Assembly: GCA_039707465.1 (NCBI GenBank)
Contig: CM077645.1
Span: 148,795,503 to 148,859,502, forward strand
Length of the DNA stretch: 64,000 nucleotides
Direction of reading: 5' to 3'
DNA from: Rhabdophis nuchalis
Taxonomy: Eukaryota > Chordata > Lepidosauria > Squamata > Natricidae
Program-made: the position numbers and the translations under genes
The notes under the pieces: generated by a model
Told to the model about the DNA's origin: nothing
What the model saw: only the letters and a program-made list of their open reading frames with translations
Databases searched by the model: none
Shown: positions 22,231 through 33,304 of the stretch, one piece after another
Layout of the letters: each line of letters starts with the position of its first letter
How positions within the stretch are numbered: the first letter of the stretch is position 1

Positions 22231-22614
22231 CAGGTAGATTTATGGCTACACTTTATGTTGCAAAGTGGGACATTAGTTCAGTGAGTTTTGCGACCTTTCC
22301 TGCCACATTTTACGACCTTTCCTGCCACAGTTGTTAAGTGAATCACTGCAGTTGATAAGTTAATAACATGGCTGATAAGTGAACCTGGCTTCCCCATTGT
22401 CTTTGCTTGCCAGAAGGTCACAAATGTTGATGGGACTTTGGGACAATAAAATCATTATAAATGTAGCTGAATAAATATTCAGCTGCCAAGCTTCTGAATT
22501 TTGATCATGTGAACCTAGGGATGCTGCTGTGAAAAACAGTAAAGCCACTTTTTTCACTGCTGTTGTAACTTTGAATAGTCACTAAATGAACTGTTATAAG
22601 TCAAGGTCTACTTG
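22231..22614 (+). mobile_element. 'CTCGACTTA' repeat, copy 4
   Basis: Sense orientation, with internal landmarks TTTTACGACCTTTCCTGCC, CTGGCTTCCCCATTG and ending ATAAGTCAAGGTCTACTTG. The left end is decayed and one internal segment (CGACCTTTCCTGCCACA) is duplicated. Confidence 0.7.
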
Positions 22615-22648
22615 TATTATCAGAAAAAAGTATCTTCCATCTGTAAAC

Positions 22649-22772
22649 CAGAGGGGTCCAACTTTGGCAACTTTAAAACTTGTGGACTTCAATTCCCATA
22701 ATTCCCTAGCCAGTCCATCTTGTGCAATTGAAATCCACAAGTCTTAAAAGTTGCCATTGTTGGGCACCGCTG
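22649..22772. mobile_element. hAT-type hairpin MITE, copy 1
   Basis: A 124-bp palindromic element, CAGAGGGGTCCAACTTTGG ... TTGTTGGGCACCGCTG, with perfect 8-bp flanks CTGTAAAC at 22641-22648 and 22773-22780. Its core is the GTGGACTTCAATTCCCA / ATTGAAATCCACAAG inverted repeat. Confidence 0.85.
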
Positions 22773-23120
22773 CTGTAAACCAATCAGTTCCAAGCTGGAA
22801 CTGAAACTGGAGAAAAAGGTACTCTGAAAAGTGCACATGGAGATACTATAAAATGCCACTTAGGAAATGTAATTTCAAGATGTTTCCTTAAAAGTGCACC
22901 AAGACAAACAGACTCTTCCAGATATAATTCAACTGTGGTAAGAACATCTTGAAAAGGCCCCACCTTTGCCTGACACAGTTTCCTCAGGGGAGAGATTTTC
23001 TGCCATTCTTTTTTGACTATGGAACAAAATGCATCCTGGGTTAAAAAAAATATGAAGCTAACTTTTGCCAATGGACATCTTTTGTAAATGTGCATTCTGA
23101 ACCTGATGGATCCTGTACAG

Positions 23121-23241
23121 CAGGGGTCCCCAACCTTTGCAACTTTAAGTCTGAAGGACTTCAGCTCCCAGCAAAGCTGGCTGGAGAATTCTGGGAGCTG
23201 AAGTCCTTCAGACTTAAAGTTGCAAAGGTTGGGGACCCCTG
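23121..23241. mobile_element. hAT-type hairpin MITE, near-perfect palindrome
   Basis: A 121-bp element. The arms CAGGGGTCCCCAACCTTTGC... and ...GCAAAGGTTGGGGACCCCTG are almost exact inverted repeats over about 50 bp each. The flanks CTGTACAG / CTATACAG match at 7 of 8 positions. The high arm identity suggests a fairly young insertion. Confidence 0.9.
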
Positions 23242-24088
23242 CTATACAGCACACGTCCTCCAAGGCTTAACAGAAGGCGGGTAGGGGGTCAATTTAGAAA
23301 ATTCACTCCACATCACAGTAAGTTAGAACAGTGGAAGGATCCCACTGAATATTCAATCTGGCTAGGAAATGAAAAGGGTAATAGCATTCTCATCTTTAGG
23401 CCACCTTTTATTTTAGCAGGTATCCAAGAATCAGTCACACAGAGATGGGAAAAGCAACATCAGGCAACAGCTTTTAACCTATATACTACTCACAATCCTC
23501 ATTTCCCTACACAGGAATCATTGCCTTGCAGATAATTGCCCAATTCCTCCCCTACGATCAAGAAATGTATAGTGCAATGGACACCTAAGTTCCAACATGA
23601 ATGGCCTGATATGTCAAGCGTGTTGCCAAGCACTTCAAGAACCTGTTTGGCCAGGCTTGCTTCAGGGATCAAATATAAATATTTTGAGTTACGTGATTCT
23701 GCCGCCCTGCAAAGGAGAAGCATGCTCAAGGGTTGCCAACATAAATTTCATACATGCTGTCTCTTGAGCTACACTGCTTGCTACTCGTCAACAGGGCTGC
23801 CTCCCTTGAATCTCTTAAGCCTGCAGTTCATTTCAACAGAGCTAAAACAGAAGGAGGAGGACATTCATTGAAATGTTTTGTGAAGCTAGAATTTGTCACA
23901 AGGTTGTTAGGTGTAATCAGAGAACAAGTATTATTTTGCAGATTTTATAATCTCCCTTTACTAAGGTGAGCTACAGCAAATCAGTTAAGCATCCTTTAAA
24001 CGATAAAAAATAAAATTAAAGACCAGCAAATAAAGAAGTTTTTAAGCATCTCAAATGAGGGGAATTTAACTGCCAAGATCAATTAGAT

Positions 24089-24313
24089 CAGGGGTAGTCA
24101 ACCTTTTATACCTACTGCCCACCTCTGTATCTCTGTTAGTAGTAAAATTTTCTAACCACCCACCGGTTCCACAGTAATGGTGATTTATAAAGTAGGGAAG
24201 TCAATTAAATTTAAAAAAGGGAAGTACTTCAGTATCGGACAAAACCCCTACCGCCCACCATGAAAGCCGGAAGGCCCACTAGTGGGAGGTAGGGACCAGG
24301 TTGACTACCACTG
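24089..24313. mobile_element. hAT-type MITE, family 'GGTAGTCAACCT', copy 2
   Basis: A 225-bp element opposite in orientation to the copy at 1892: CAGGGGTAGTCAACCTTTT ... CAGGTTGACTACCACTG. The flanks AATTAGAT / GATTAGAG share the ATTAGA core (6 of 8). Confidence 0.8.
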
Positions 24314-24392
24314 GATTAGAGAGAAGAAATAGATGGACTGCCTTTAAGATGGAAATAGATGGACTGCCATACTTTAAGAGGATATTCTAGGA

Positions 24393-24907
24393 CAGTGATC
24401 ACTAACTGGTGGTCTGTGGTCCACGAGAAAATTTTGGTGGTCCATAGAAAATTTTTTGCATTTTTTATATTGCACTAAATCAGGGATCCTCAAACTACAG
24501 TCCCTGGGTTGGATACAGCCCGCTGAAGCAATTACTCCTGCTCGCTAACGGGATAGGGTCCTTCAGGCACTTAGTTGGCTGCCTGTTTAGAAGCTCCAGC
24601 CCTTCCTTCCCTCGCTCCCTGGGAGTACAGGCGCTTCAGTGAGCAGTGTGCGAAACTTTGGTTGGGCTCCTCAAATTGCAGGGGGGCAATCTAGCGCCTG
24701 TCCTGGCTGCAAGGAAAACATTCATTCTTGGCCATATTTGAGATCCCTAACTGCAATGGACAGCAAACCTAGGGTTGACCCAGGAGCTTCTCTCCGCTAA
24801 CAGGTAGCCAAGCTAAGTGACTGAAGGACCCCATCCTGTCACTAATTCATATTAGTGGTCCATGGGATTTAAAATTATTAATTTAGTGGTCCCTGAGATC
24901 TGAAAGG
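24393..24907. mobile_element. hAT-type MITE carrying a nested MITE
   Basis: The outer element starts CAGTGATCACTAACTGGTGG and ends CCTGAGATCTGAAAGG. It has perfect 8-bp flanks TTCTAGGA at 24385-24392 and 24908-24915. It is interrupted by a second element at 24481-24839. Confidence 0.82.
24481..24839. mobile_element. Nested hAT-type MITE
   Basis: It starts CAGGGATCCTCAAACTAC and ends CCCCATCCTGT. The flanks CACTAAAT / CACTAATT match at 7 of 8 positions inside the outer element. The ends are less symmetrical than in other families. Confidence 0.7.
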
Positions 24908-25338
24908 TTCTAGGACTATTCTAGGACTATGCAGCCAAACTGAAAAATGACCCTATCCCTGGCATTCATCAGTCTAACTTTTGTCACAACCCAGTCAAAG
25001 AACAGAGTCTAGGGTGCTTATTTTAAGGCAAAGGCAAATATATGTAGATGTATCACTTCTACTGAGAATTTGGTTCAAAACCATTTAGGGCTTTCTAGGT
25101 CAGTACCAATGTGTTAAGTTGGAATAGCTGCAACAGTGCCCTTTGTTTTCTGAATAAGTACACAATACCCAAAGGGTGACCTTAGGCAGCTTTAGAAAAG
25201 ACTAGACAAATTTGTCAACAATAGTTATTAGTCTTGTGAAGTTGAACAGAATGTCCTTGTGAAGAGCATGATTATCAGGTACCTGGACAAACAGAAGATA
25301 CTTCTGCCTTACTAGGCTAACCACCACTGGAGGGATTG

Positions 25339-25351
25339 GGGGGGGGGGGGG
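25339..25351. repeat. G13 homopolymer
   Basis: An uninterrupted G run of about 13 nt, read from TTGGGGGGGGGGGGGAG. Confidence 0.85.
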
Positions 25352-25574
25352 AGTCTTAGTCTGATGCAAAAGTGTCTGCTTATGCTTTCTTAGCAGAAAG
25401 TTGTCAAGTTTTGTACCTTGGGAAATAGTCCCCAGAAACTACGAGATGTACATATCTATGTGCAGTCACATTTGAAAACATGCCAGCAAAGTATGGAAAA
25501 AGAAATACCAGTCTCTGTGCATATACATAAAGTTTTTGCATATTCTTTCACCAAACCATGTTCCCCTACAGCAT

Positions 25575-25779
25575 ATTTTTTCAAATTGGGAAACTCTAAA
25601 ATGTGTGGACTTCAACACCCATAATTCTCCTGTCAGGAGAATTCTACATCTTCAACTTTGAACAACACTGCTGTGGATCAGGGATTCCAAAAATGGCAAC
25701 TTTAAGACTTGTAGACTTCAATTCCCAGAATTCCCCAGCCAGCACAAGTCTTAAAGTTGCCAAGTTTGGAGACCCCCTG
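25575..25779. mobile_element. Two adjacent decayed hairpin MITEs
   Basis: The first (about 25575-25672) shows GTGGACTTCAACACCCATAA. The second (25679-25779) runs CAGGGATTCCAAAAATGGC ... GTTTGGAGACCCCCTG around TAGACTTCAATTCCCAGAAT. Both belong to the family of 22649 and 23121, but their target duplications are not recognisable. Confidence 0.6.
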
Positions 25780-26598
25780 TTCTAGCAAATTAATGAGAAG
25801 TTGAAGTTATCTTTCTTCTTTTTAGCCAATAGCTGTGCAATGGAAATTTAAATAGGCTTTGCCCCACTACATGATTCTATCGTAACAAACATATGCCAAA
25901 AACTTCACTTGTAAAAGTATCTTCAGTTCTAAAATCACTGTTAAAAAATACTAAAATATTTAAAAGTTTTGAATTTGGTATTTGTTATATACTATAAAAT
26001 GGAGAATCTTGCAAAGTTTTCATTTCTGTTGTGTACTTAGTGCCTGTAATAATTGTGTTTTTGAAGCTTACCTTTCATGAGACCCAAGATACAGTATTAA
26101 TATAGACAACACAAGCAGTTAGCAGTTTATGAGACTCCTTATTTAAAGTCCACTTCCACCCAAAGCTACCATTAACCATAAAAAGACAAAGCAATAGGCA
26201 ACTCTGTTGTAACAAACCAAGCATCCCATCCACAGGCAAATGTTTTATGTAGCAGCAAGAAAAATATACCTTTTTTTTTTTACTAAAAAATTAAGCTTGT
26301 CCAACATAATAGCTGGCTTTGCTTGCTTTGCACAGTGCTGCCTTGATCTTATAACAAAGCTTATCAATGTGTGATGCAACAAGAGGGTTGTTTTTGAGCT
26401 AACTTGTCACACAACTTTATGTTGATTTAGCGCTGAGAGGGAGGAATGGCCCAAGGGCATCCAGTTGATTTCCATGCCTAAGGGTTTTTCTTGCCTCTAA
26501 TTCACCTATTTAACTACTACACATCATTGTCTTCTTGTTTTGAGTTGGGGATGTCAATTTTTGGGGCCAAATGTGAAATTCATCCATACAGATGAATA

Positions 26599-27363
26599 TA
26601 CCGTACTTTTCGCACTGTAAGACACACTTCCCCACCCCAAAAAAGTGGATGGAAATGTCTGTGCGTCTTATAGAGTGAATGTTGCCAAAGCCCCGCCCAA
26701 AGCCTCCACCCTTCCGCCTCTGCCTCCCAGCAATTTGCCTCCTTGCAGCAAACAGCAGACAGCCTGGTCAGCTTCAGCACAGCCCGATTTAGCACGAGCA
26801 GCTGATTGGTGGTTGGATCGGCTTCCCAGAATACTGCCAATCAGCTGTTCCAGGCTGTGGGAATTGCCACCACCCATTGCTGCCGTTGCCTATTGCTGCC
26901 AACACATGGCCCAATTTTGGCCTCTGCGCGCCCCATTTATGGCCTCCGCCGTCTCATTTTTGGCCCATTCCATGTGGTAAGGATTGCCATTTGGCGGCAA
27001 TAGGCAGAGCCAGCAGCAATCCCCGCCGCCTGGAACAGGCTGAAAACGGGATGTGTGGAGGCCGAAAATGGGGCATGCGGAGGCCGAAAATGACATATGC
27101 AGTGGCAGCGATAGATGGTGGCGATGGGTGGCGGCAGCGACAATCCCCGCAGCCTGGAATAGCTGATTGGCAGTATTCTGGGTCAACCCTTGGGGAGAGT
27201 GGGGCGGTTTATAAATTTAATAAATAATAAATAATAATAATAACCGCCAATCAGCTGCTCGTGCTAAATCAGACTGTGCTGAAGCTGACCATGCTTCAGT
27301 TGTTTGTTGCAAGAAGGCAAACTGCTGGTAGGCAGAGCATCATACAGTGCAAAAAATAAGGTA
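26599..27363 (+). mobile_element. 'TACCGTACTTTTCGCACTG' MITE with nested L2 tail
   Basis: The ends TACCGTACTTTTCGCACTG and CAGTGCAAAAAATAAGGTA are inverted repeats across 765 bp. The interior has long GCCTCCGC-type inverted modules with AATCAGCTG(T/C)TC at both sides. The 3' tail of an L2 element (about 27180-27242) is inserted inside. The many ORFs on both strands are repeat readings. Confidence 0.8.
27180..27242 (+). mobile_element. L2 LINE 3' tail
   Basis: CCTTGGGGAGAGTGGGGCGG followed by TTTATAAATTTAATAAATAA and AATAATAATAA is the L2-type 3' terminus. Only the last 60 bp are present. Confidence 0.7.
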
Positions 27364-27789
27364 AATCCTCACACTCAATGCAGACCTGAAATTATGTAGA
27401 AGGTATTAACTTAATTTATTAAAATGCGTGTTTCTGCACTGGCTTTTGGGGAAAATGAAAACATATCATTTCCTTCCTTTCAACCGTAATGGAAAAATCA
27501 CATTGAAAAGATACAGTCTGTTAAGCATGTTTTTTGTTTCACAACTATATCGTTTCTTTCTATTGTGGCACTTTTAAAGAAACAAATTACCTGACAGCTG
27601 TAATCTCTCAGCTACACGGTTCACAGAATGCATGTTAGATTAAACGAATCAGTAAATCAGAATGAGGTTGTACCTGACAATAGCACTGTAAATTTATTTA
27701 GAAGAGGTTTGAAAATCTTGGCACCTCCCTCCCTCACCTTTGGATTGTCCCAAACAGAAAACATGAATATGCTTAAATGTAAATTTATA

Positions 27790-28148
27790 CAGGTAGTCCT
27801 TGATTTACAGTAACAATTGAGCCTTATATTTCTGCTGCTAAACAAAACAGTTGGTAAATGAATTTTGGCCCATTTTACCATATTTCTTGCCACAGTGCTT
27901 CACTGCAGCTGCTAAGTGAGTAACCTGGTTGTTAAGTGAATCTGGTTTCCCCATTAACTTTACTTGTTAAGTCACATGACCCAGACACTGACATATGCCA
28001 GTTGCCAAGCATATGAATTTTGAACTCGTGATTGTGGGTACGCTGCAACAGTCATAAATGGGAAAAACAGTCATAAACCATTTTTTAAAGTGCCACTGTA
28101 ACTTTAAATAGTCACTAAATGAATGGTTGTAAGTCAGGGACTATGTGT
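27790..28148 (+). mobile_element. 'CTCGACTTA' repeat, copy 5
   Basis: It starts CAGGTAGTCCTTGATTTACA, has CTGGTTTCCCCATTAACTTT in the middle, and ends GTAAGTCAGGGACTATGTG. It is moderately diverged. Confidence 0.75.
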
Positions 28149-28681
28149 ATTAAAGGATTTCATTAGGATACATTTGTTTTCTTCTACCTATCAAACTTTA
28201 AGGATATTAGGAAGAATTTTGATAGATAAAACTGATCAGTGCAACCAATATTCCACTGCGGGATTGTTTTTTCAAGTATTTCTGAGTCTTGGGCAAGGAC
28301 TGTTATGTTCAGCACTATTCATATCATTCTATTCAATAAGCTCAGATCGGCCCAGTATTTTGGGACAGAAACAAAGGCAAATATACACTGAGAAATGGCC
28401 TCAAATGTCTCCATTTGTAAGAGGAGAAGGCTTTGGTTCGGGAAGGTTGTGTGTAGAAGACTTAATTAAGTCCCATCTTCCCATAAGCTGTTCCAACAAG
28501 AGGACATACTAAAGCAATTGATCATGCACTGGAAGGAACTGCTGTCAGATTATCATACATGCTAAAAAGAGACACACTGGATTATAGCCCTGAAAGGGAA
28601 TAGGACATGCTGTAAACAATCTTCCAAACATATATATTGATCACCCTTTTGGCATGCTGCCATCTCGTTTCTGGCTCTCAC

Positions 28682-28845
28682 CTGTGCATGTTTCCATTGG
28701 TGGTGAAGGACTGATCGCATACTGAGCATTTATAAGGCCTCTCCCCAGAATGTACTAGCATGTGGCGATCCAGGGAGCTTGCAGAGCTCAAAGACTTTGC
28801 ACAGATGCTGCAGGAATGGTCTGTTCCTCCAGTGTCAGTGTTATG
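28682..28845 (-). CDS. RREB1: RREB1 coding exon, zinc fingers 2 and 3
   Basis: This 164-nt exon opens with the codon for the His that completes finger 1, after an acceptor TTTAG at 28847-28846. It ends in phase 2 with CACAG|GTGAGAG (GT at 28681-28680). It carries finger 2 (CSICAKSL..., ending LDRHMLVH), the linker SGERPYKC typical of tandem C2H2 fingers, and most of finger 3 (CSVCDQSF..., reaching NGNMH). Finger 3 is completed by the next exon across an Arg codon split 2+1. The spacings C-x2-C-x12-H-x3-H are intact, so both fingers should bind zinc. The order and sequence are those of the N-terminal finger cluster of RREB1. Confidence 0.93.
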
Positions 28846-29647
28846 CTAAAGGAAGCAACAGATTTTTCTTTTGAGTTCTTCCTGTTCAGTCAACTGCAAC
28901 CATCATCCTTCTAAGAAGGTTCAATGCAACAGACTCAAGTTAGCATGATGCAATCATCCCAGTTATCACTCAGCCTAAAAATAAAATACATTGCAGAAAG
29001 CAGAGGGGGGGGGGGGAAGCAAAAATTGGGGGAAATATATATATTTTTTACATCTTGAATCGATCACCATATAAAGCATCAATAAACAGCTTTTCTTCCC
29101 CTCTGGAATGTTGAGTAAAGACTACTAATTCCCGTTCTGAACCATGAAACCTTCAGAAAAATTACTGAGATGATGACCAAAAGGAAATAGTATGAGCTGT
29201 ATCACATGCTTATATGGAGTGCCTCTAACAGCCTTGAAAAATGAGGTTTATGGGCCAATTCAAACTCTCTGGGTTCATTCCCATTAAGATCTTGAGAGTA
29301 CATCAGAGATATAACTGGTCTTAAATGCACTGTTTCGGGGCAGGTTTCCCTGGTACGACCATCACAAATTGTAGATGGTTCCTACTCATCTCCCACAAAT
29401 TGCCAAAGAAAAAGACCTCTATTTTATCTCACAGTTTACAGCAGATTCATATAAAAACACTAATTCAAATTTTTAAAAAATCCTGCACATACATGTGTGT
29501 GCACATGCATACATTTGTCCCAGTTGGGCCAGCAAACTCCCAAAAGGTCATTTCCTACAGCTTTCTAAAGGTAGAGTTTAAAACACAGAATAGATTTTCC
29601 CATTTAGACTTCCTTCCTACTGCCAGGCAATACAATGCCTTTTAGGG

Positions 29648-29755
29648 CAGGGGACTCCAACCTTTGCAACTTTAAGTCTGAAGGACTTCAGCTCCCAGAA
29701 TTCTCTGGGAGCTGAAGTCCTTCAGACTTAAAGTTGCAAAGGTTGGAGACCCCTG
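29648..29755. mobile_element. hAT-type hairpin MITE with perfect target duplication
   Basis: A 108-bp near-perfect palindrome, CAGGGGACTCCAACCTTTGC ... GCAAAGGTTGGAGACCCCTG, centred on AGAATTCT. The flanks are TTTTAGGG at 29640-29647 and 29756-29763, identical in all 8 bases. It is close to 23121 but lacks the central spacer. It lies in the 2.4-kb RREB1 intron. Confidence 0.92.
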
Positions 29756-29904
29756 TTTTAGGGGATCTGTTTTGATGAGCTCTATTTTGCTATTCAATCA
29801 TGGGAACTCCGGAAATAGCAAATTTCCTAATTTGCTATTAGGATAAATGAATATTCATTCATCTTCTGTGTAATGGAGTTATGGGAAGGTTATGGGTAGT
29901 CTCT

Positions 29905-30111
29905 TTTTAGGTTAGGGGTTTTAGGGGTAATTTTTAGTTTAGTTTATGGGTTTTAGCGCAGGATCAATTTAATTCATTTTTAATTTTGTATTTTATATTT
30001 TGTCAGTGGTCTTATTTGTATTTTTAATTGCCTGTGCCCCGCCTCGAGTCCCCTTGGGGAGAGAGAGCGGGATATAAAATTAAATTATTATTATTATTAT
30101 TATTATTATTA
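29905..30111 (+). mobile_element. L2-clade LINE 3' UTR and tail
   Basis: GGGTTTTAGCGCAGGATC, GCCTGTGCCCCGCCTCGAG, TCCCCTTGGGGAGAGAGAGC and a (TTA)8 tail are the L2 3' UTR, as in the copies at 42530-42727 and 57010-57210. Confidence 0.8.
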
Positions 30112-30462
30112 ACCTTAGCTGCCATGTCCCATCCCAATTTTTCTTTTCTTTCTTCTAGCTCATTTTTGTTTCCAATCCATAACTAAATCACTTGACGTGG
30201 AGACCTAAATCTGTGTATATTGATTCCCTTCTTTTCATATTCCTTCAAAAGAAAAAGTATACAGAAAAATAACATGTGCACTTATGCAAAGCATAGTATC
30301 GTCTCATCTAAAGCTGGGGGAAATGCTGAGTATTAATGATCAAGGAGACATCATTTACAAAAATTGGATACCTTGACCAGCAGTTTCCCAAGTTTCAGTT
30401 TGCAAAAACTGAAAGTGAAACTAAAACTTGGTGGTGACTATCTGCTGGGAGCTTTGGCAATC

Positions 30463-30861
30463 CAAGTAGTCCTCGACTTATGACCACAATTGAGCCCAAA
30501 ATTAACATCGCTAAATGAGACATTTGTTAAGTGAGTTTTGTCCCATTTTACGACCTTTCTTGCCGCGGTTGTTAACTGTATCGCTGCAGTTGATAAATTA
30601 GTAACCCAGCGGTTAAGTAAATCTGGCTTCCCCATTGACTTTGCTCGTCAGAAGGTCGCAAAATGTGATCACATGATCCTGGGACATTGCAACCATCATT
30701 AATATGAAGCGGATGCCAAATGCCTGGAATGTGATCACATGACCATGGGGAGGCTGCAAAAGTCATTAACTGTGGAAAAAACAGTCCTAAGTCACTTTTT
30801 TCTGTGCCGTTGTAACTTTGAACGGTCACTAAATGAACTACTGTAAGTCGAGGACTACCTG
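30463..30861 (+). mobile_element. 'CTCGACTTA' repeat, copy 6, well preserved
   Basis: A nearly full-length copy: CAAGTAGTCCTCGACTTATG at the left, GTAAGTCGAGGACTACCTG at the right. The internal landmarks GAGACATTTGTTAAGTGAG, CATTTTACGACCTTTCTTG, CTGGCTTCCCCATTGACTT and GTGATCACATGA(T/C)C are all present. Confidence 0.82.
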
Positions 30862-31284
30862 TAGAGCAGCCAATGCCCAATAAAGCAAGCAGCTACGCCT
30901 GCTGTGACACAGCATTCCCCTAAATCTTGGGAAGATTTGAAATGGATCCATGCACACATATTCCCGAATACCAAAAAATGTAAATTTCAGCCCAACCCCT
31001 AATTGAAACTAAAGCAGTTTTTTTAAAATTTCTGATCTGGCATCAATAGGGAAAGGAAGCAGAGGGGAAAGAATGAAACAATAGCAACAGTGGGACAAAG
31101 ACTGTGGAGCATTATTTATCTTTAAAATAAAAATGGTTCATAGCTGGAAGAGGGAATGGCTTCGGGATACACACTGACAGCCAACATAATTTATGTTTTG
31201 CAGGGAGAAACTAGTATGTGTTACTATAAATTTATCGATAGACCTCCAGCTTAAAAATATGAAGTTGTAAAATGTCCAGCTTAC

Positions 31285-31374
31285 CTGACGGATATGCATA
31301 GTCAGCTGATGTTGGGTATTGCAGATCTTGTCACACAAAGGGCAGATGTAGGAAGACTTCTCATCTTTTGTTTC
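31285..31374 (-). CDS. RREB1: RREB1 coding exon, zinc finger 1 (first part)
   Basis: This 90-nt exon is exactly 30 codons in phase 0. It is preceded on the minus strand by a T-rich acceptor (TTTTTTTAAATAG at 31375) and followed by CAG|GTAAGC at 31284. It reads [18 protein letters not shown] and ends [10 protein letters not shown]. The CPLC pair and the first zinc-binding His of C2H2 finger 1 are here. The second His is the first codon of the next exon, so the intron splits the finger. RREB1 is a nuclear transcription factor that binds Ras-responsive elements and both activates and represses transcription. Intron lengths are about 10.1 kb on the 5' side and 2.4 kb on the 3' side. Confidence 0.92.
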
Positions 31375-31765
31375 CTATTTAAAAAAAAAAAAGAATATAC
31401 ATTTTCATATTGTTATTTAAAAGCCAAGTTATCATTGTAAACATTTACAAAGAAAATGTTACAGTGAGGTAGCGATGATACTCCCTCGTATTCACATAGT
31501 GAATTCTTTCAGTGTTAACATGGGGGAAAAAATATTGTTAAAAAAGGCTTCGTTTTTGAGAAAAAAATCTACAATCAAAGAAAAAAGATGGCTCTTTCAA
31601 CCAAGGGTGTGGAGAAGAGCCCCATCGTAACATCTAAAATTATGGGAGTGATTTGACCAACCAGGTTATAAAAAGCTATGGAGGAGGAACACATTATAAT
31701 CAGCTATCCTGTAGAAATACTTTCTGGAAATTTTTCTGCCTTCAGTAGTCAGAAACAACTTACAA

Positions 31766-32097
31766 CCGTGATGGTGAACCTATGGCACACAGAGCCCTCT
31801 CTGCGGGCACGCCAGCCATTGTCTCAGCCCAGTTTCACCGCACATGTGTGCGTGTCTCCCAACGGCCAGCTGGGTCTGGGGGGTTCACATGTATATGTAG
31901 GGGGCGGCCCTCACACTCTGTTTTGGGCCTGGAAAGCCTCCTGCACCAACCTGGAAGCCAAAAATGGGCAAGGGGGCGCAGGGGGTATGTGTGGGTGGGA
32001 CGGACACTCATGCATGCACAGGGGGCACTCGCATTGCATTTTGGGGTTGCACGCACAGACTTTGGGCACTTGACACCAAAAAGGTTAGCCCTCACTG
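31766..32097 (+). mobile_element. hAT-type MITE, 'GTGATGGCGAACCTATGGCAC' family, copy 1
   Basis: The left end CCGTGATGGTGAACCTATGG and right end AAAAAGGTTAGCCCTCACTG are inverted. The interior has GGCACACAGAGCCCTCTCTG and GGGCACTTG. Relatives lie at 32967, 44609 and 63747. The ORFs crossing it are repeat readings. Confidence 0.75.
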
Positions 32098-32966
32098 ATG
32101 TACATAGTAGACTTTCAACTGGATTCTTCCTCCCCACACAGTCATTGCCAACTACTATTCTGATCATACAAATTTATAGTTCCTTGTGGTAAAATAATAT
32201 TTATTGTATTTTTTTTCGTTTATCTTGCTTGTAAGTCATTTTAGAAGATTTTTTTTTTACCTTAAAAGAGACTGTAAATAAAGGTAATAGCCATAAATAA
32301 AGGCCCATAGTTTCAAATATTAAAGTATTAATAGTCTTAGCTTTCATGCGGCTGTCTAATCCAGGGTCACCAACACAGGGCCTGGGGAAGCAACTGTGCC
32401 TGCCAACATCTCTCTTGCTGATTGCTAGCCTCCTTACCTCATCTGATACTTCATATTTTAAATATATCTATTTTTAAATGAAACAAGTGAAATATGACAT
32501 ATTACAAAGCAAAGTACTGGCCTCTGATATCACCTTTACTGGCAGGAATGTCCTTGGGCCCAGAAACTTTCTACAAAAATAAAAATGATGGACAGCTGCA
32601 GTTCTCTGGCTTTGCTTGGAAATTTGCCTAGCTTCCCAGAAAATGAAACATCCGTAGCGGAGGCTGCGGCAGGAGGAAGGGGTCAGAGGAAGCGAAAGGT
32701 AGGTTATATCCCTCATGCTCCCCACTCTCTATAGCTCTTTGCTATACCCAAAATGCCACACCCAGCTAGAAAAAATGGAAACTCTTGGCATATTTTTTTT
32801 TAAACTTACATATGCTAGAAATTATCACATCTTGTTATTATAAATGTACAACCTAAACTACTTGTTGCATGAATGGAGCAGTTTCTTCTGTTTATCTGGG
32901 TAGCATGAAGGATATAATTTACTTTTGCCATCATTACAGTTATTTGAAGACTCTTTGTTCTAGAGA

Positions 32967-33304
32967 CGTGATGGCAAACCTGTGGCACACATGGCCAAAG
33001 TGGCACGCAGAGCCATGTTGCCTGGCACGTACAATGTCACCATTCCTCTTCCAGGTTTCCAGTGCACATGCGTGTGCGGCAATCAGCTGTCCTTCATGCA
33101 TGTGGAAGTGTTGGTCTTCCATTTTCTGGTGTGAGCATGCGTGCCGACCAGCTCATTATCACCTGCGCATGTGCGCTACTAATCAGAAGACTAGCTGGCC
33201 AGTACGCATGCGTGCGCCAGAAACCAGAATTTCATTTTTTTGGTGCACGCATGCACCCTGGCTGAAATGAGCATGCATGGGAAGTCCTTTTAGACACTCA
33301 GTGT
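32967..33304 (+). mobile_element. hAT-type MITE, same family, copy 2
   Basis: It starts CGTGATGGCAAACCTGTGGC. The interior is rich in GCACATGCGTG-type CpG and alternating purine-pyrimidine motifs. The right end stops near GACACTCAGTGTGGCA, short of the usual terminus. Confidence 0.7.

Larger units (their letters stand above)
3077..28681 (-). other. RREB1 25.6-kb intron between finger-3 exons
   Basis: This large intron splits zinc finger 3. It holds most of the MITE, CR1, L2 and SINE copies listed separately. Repeat-poor stretches are 3080-3900, 4180-4830, 4960-6250, 7430-7870, 10235-10940, 12590-14978, 15505-16400, 17443-19454, 20535-21020, 23260-24080, 24920-25570 and 25790-26598. In these I see no ORF that looks like a host gene, apart from the exon-like ORF near 12.4 kb. 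Confidence 0.7.
28846..31284 (-). other. RREB1 2.4-kb intron
   Basis: It separates the finger-1 exon from the finger 2/3 exon. It contains a G13 run at 29006-29018, a hairpin MITE, an L2 3' end and one 'CTCGACTTA' repeat. The rest, mainly 28850-29640 and 30115-30460, shows no repeat or ORF I recognise. Confidence 0.7.

Noticed and set aside
26580..27227. Six overlapping ORFs at 26.6-27.2 kb
   Set aside because: They lie within one 765-bp MITE with inverted ends and GC-rich modules. They show no protein family features.
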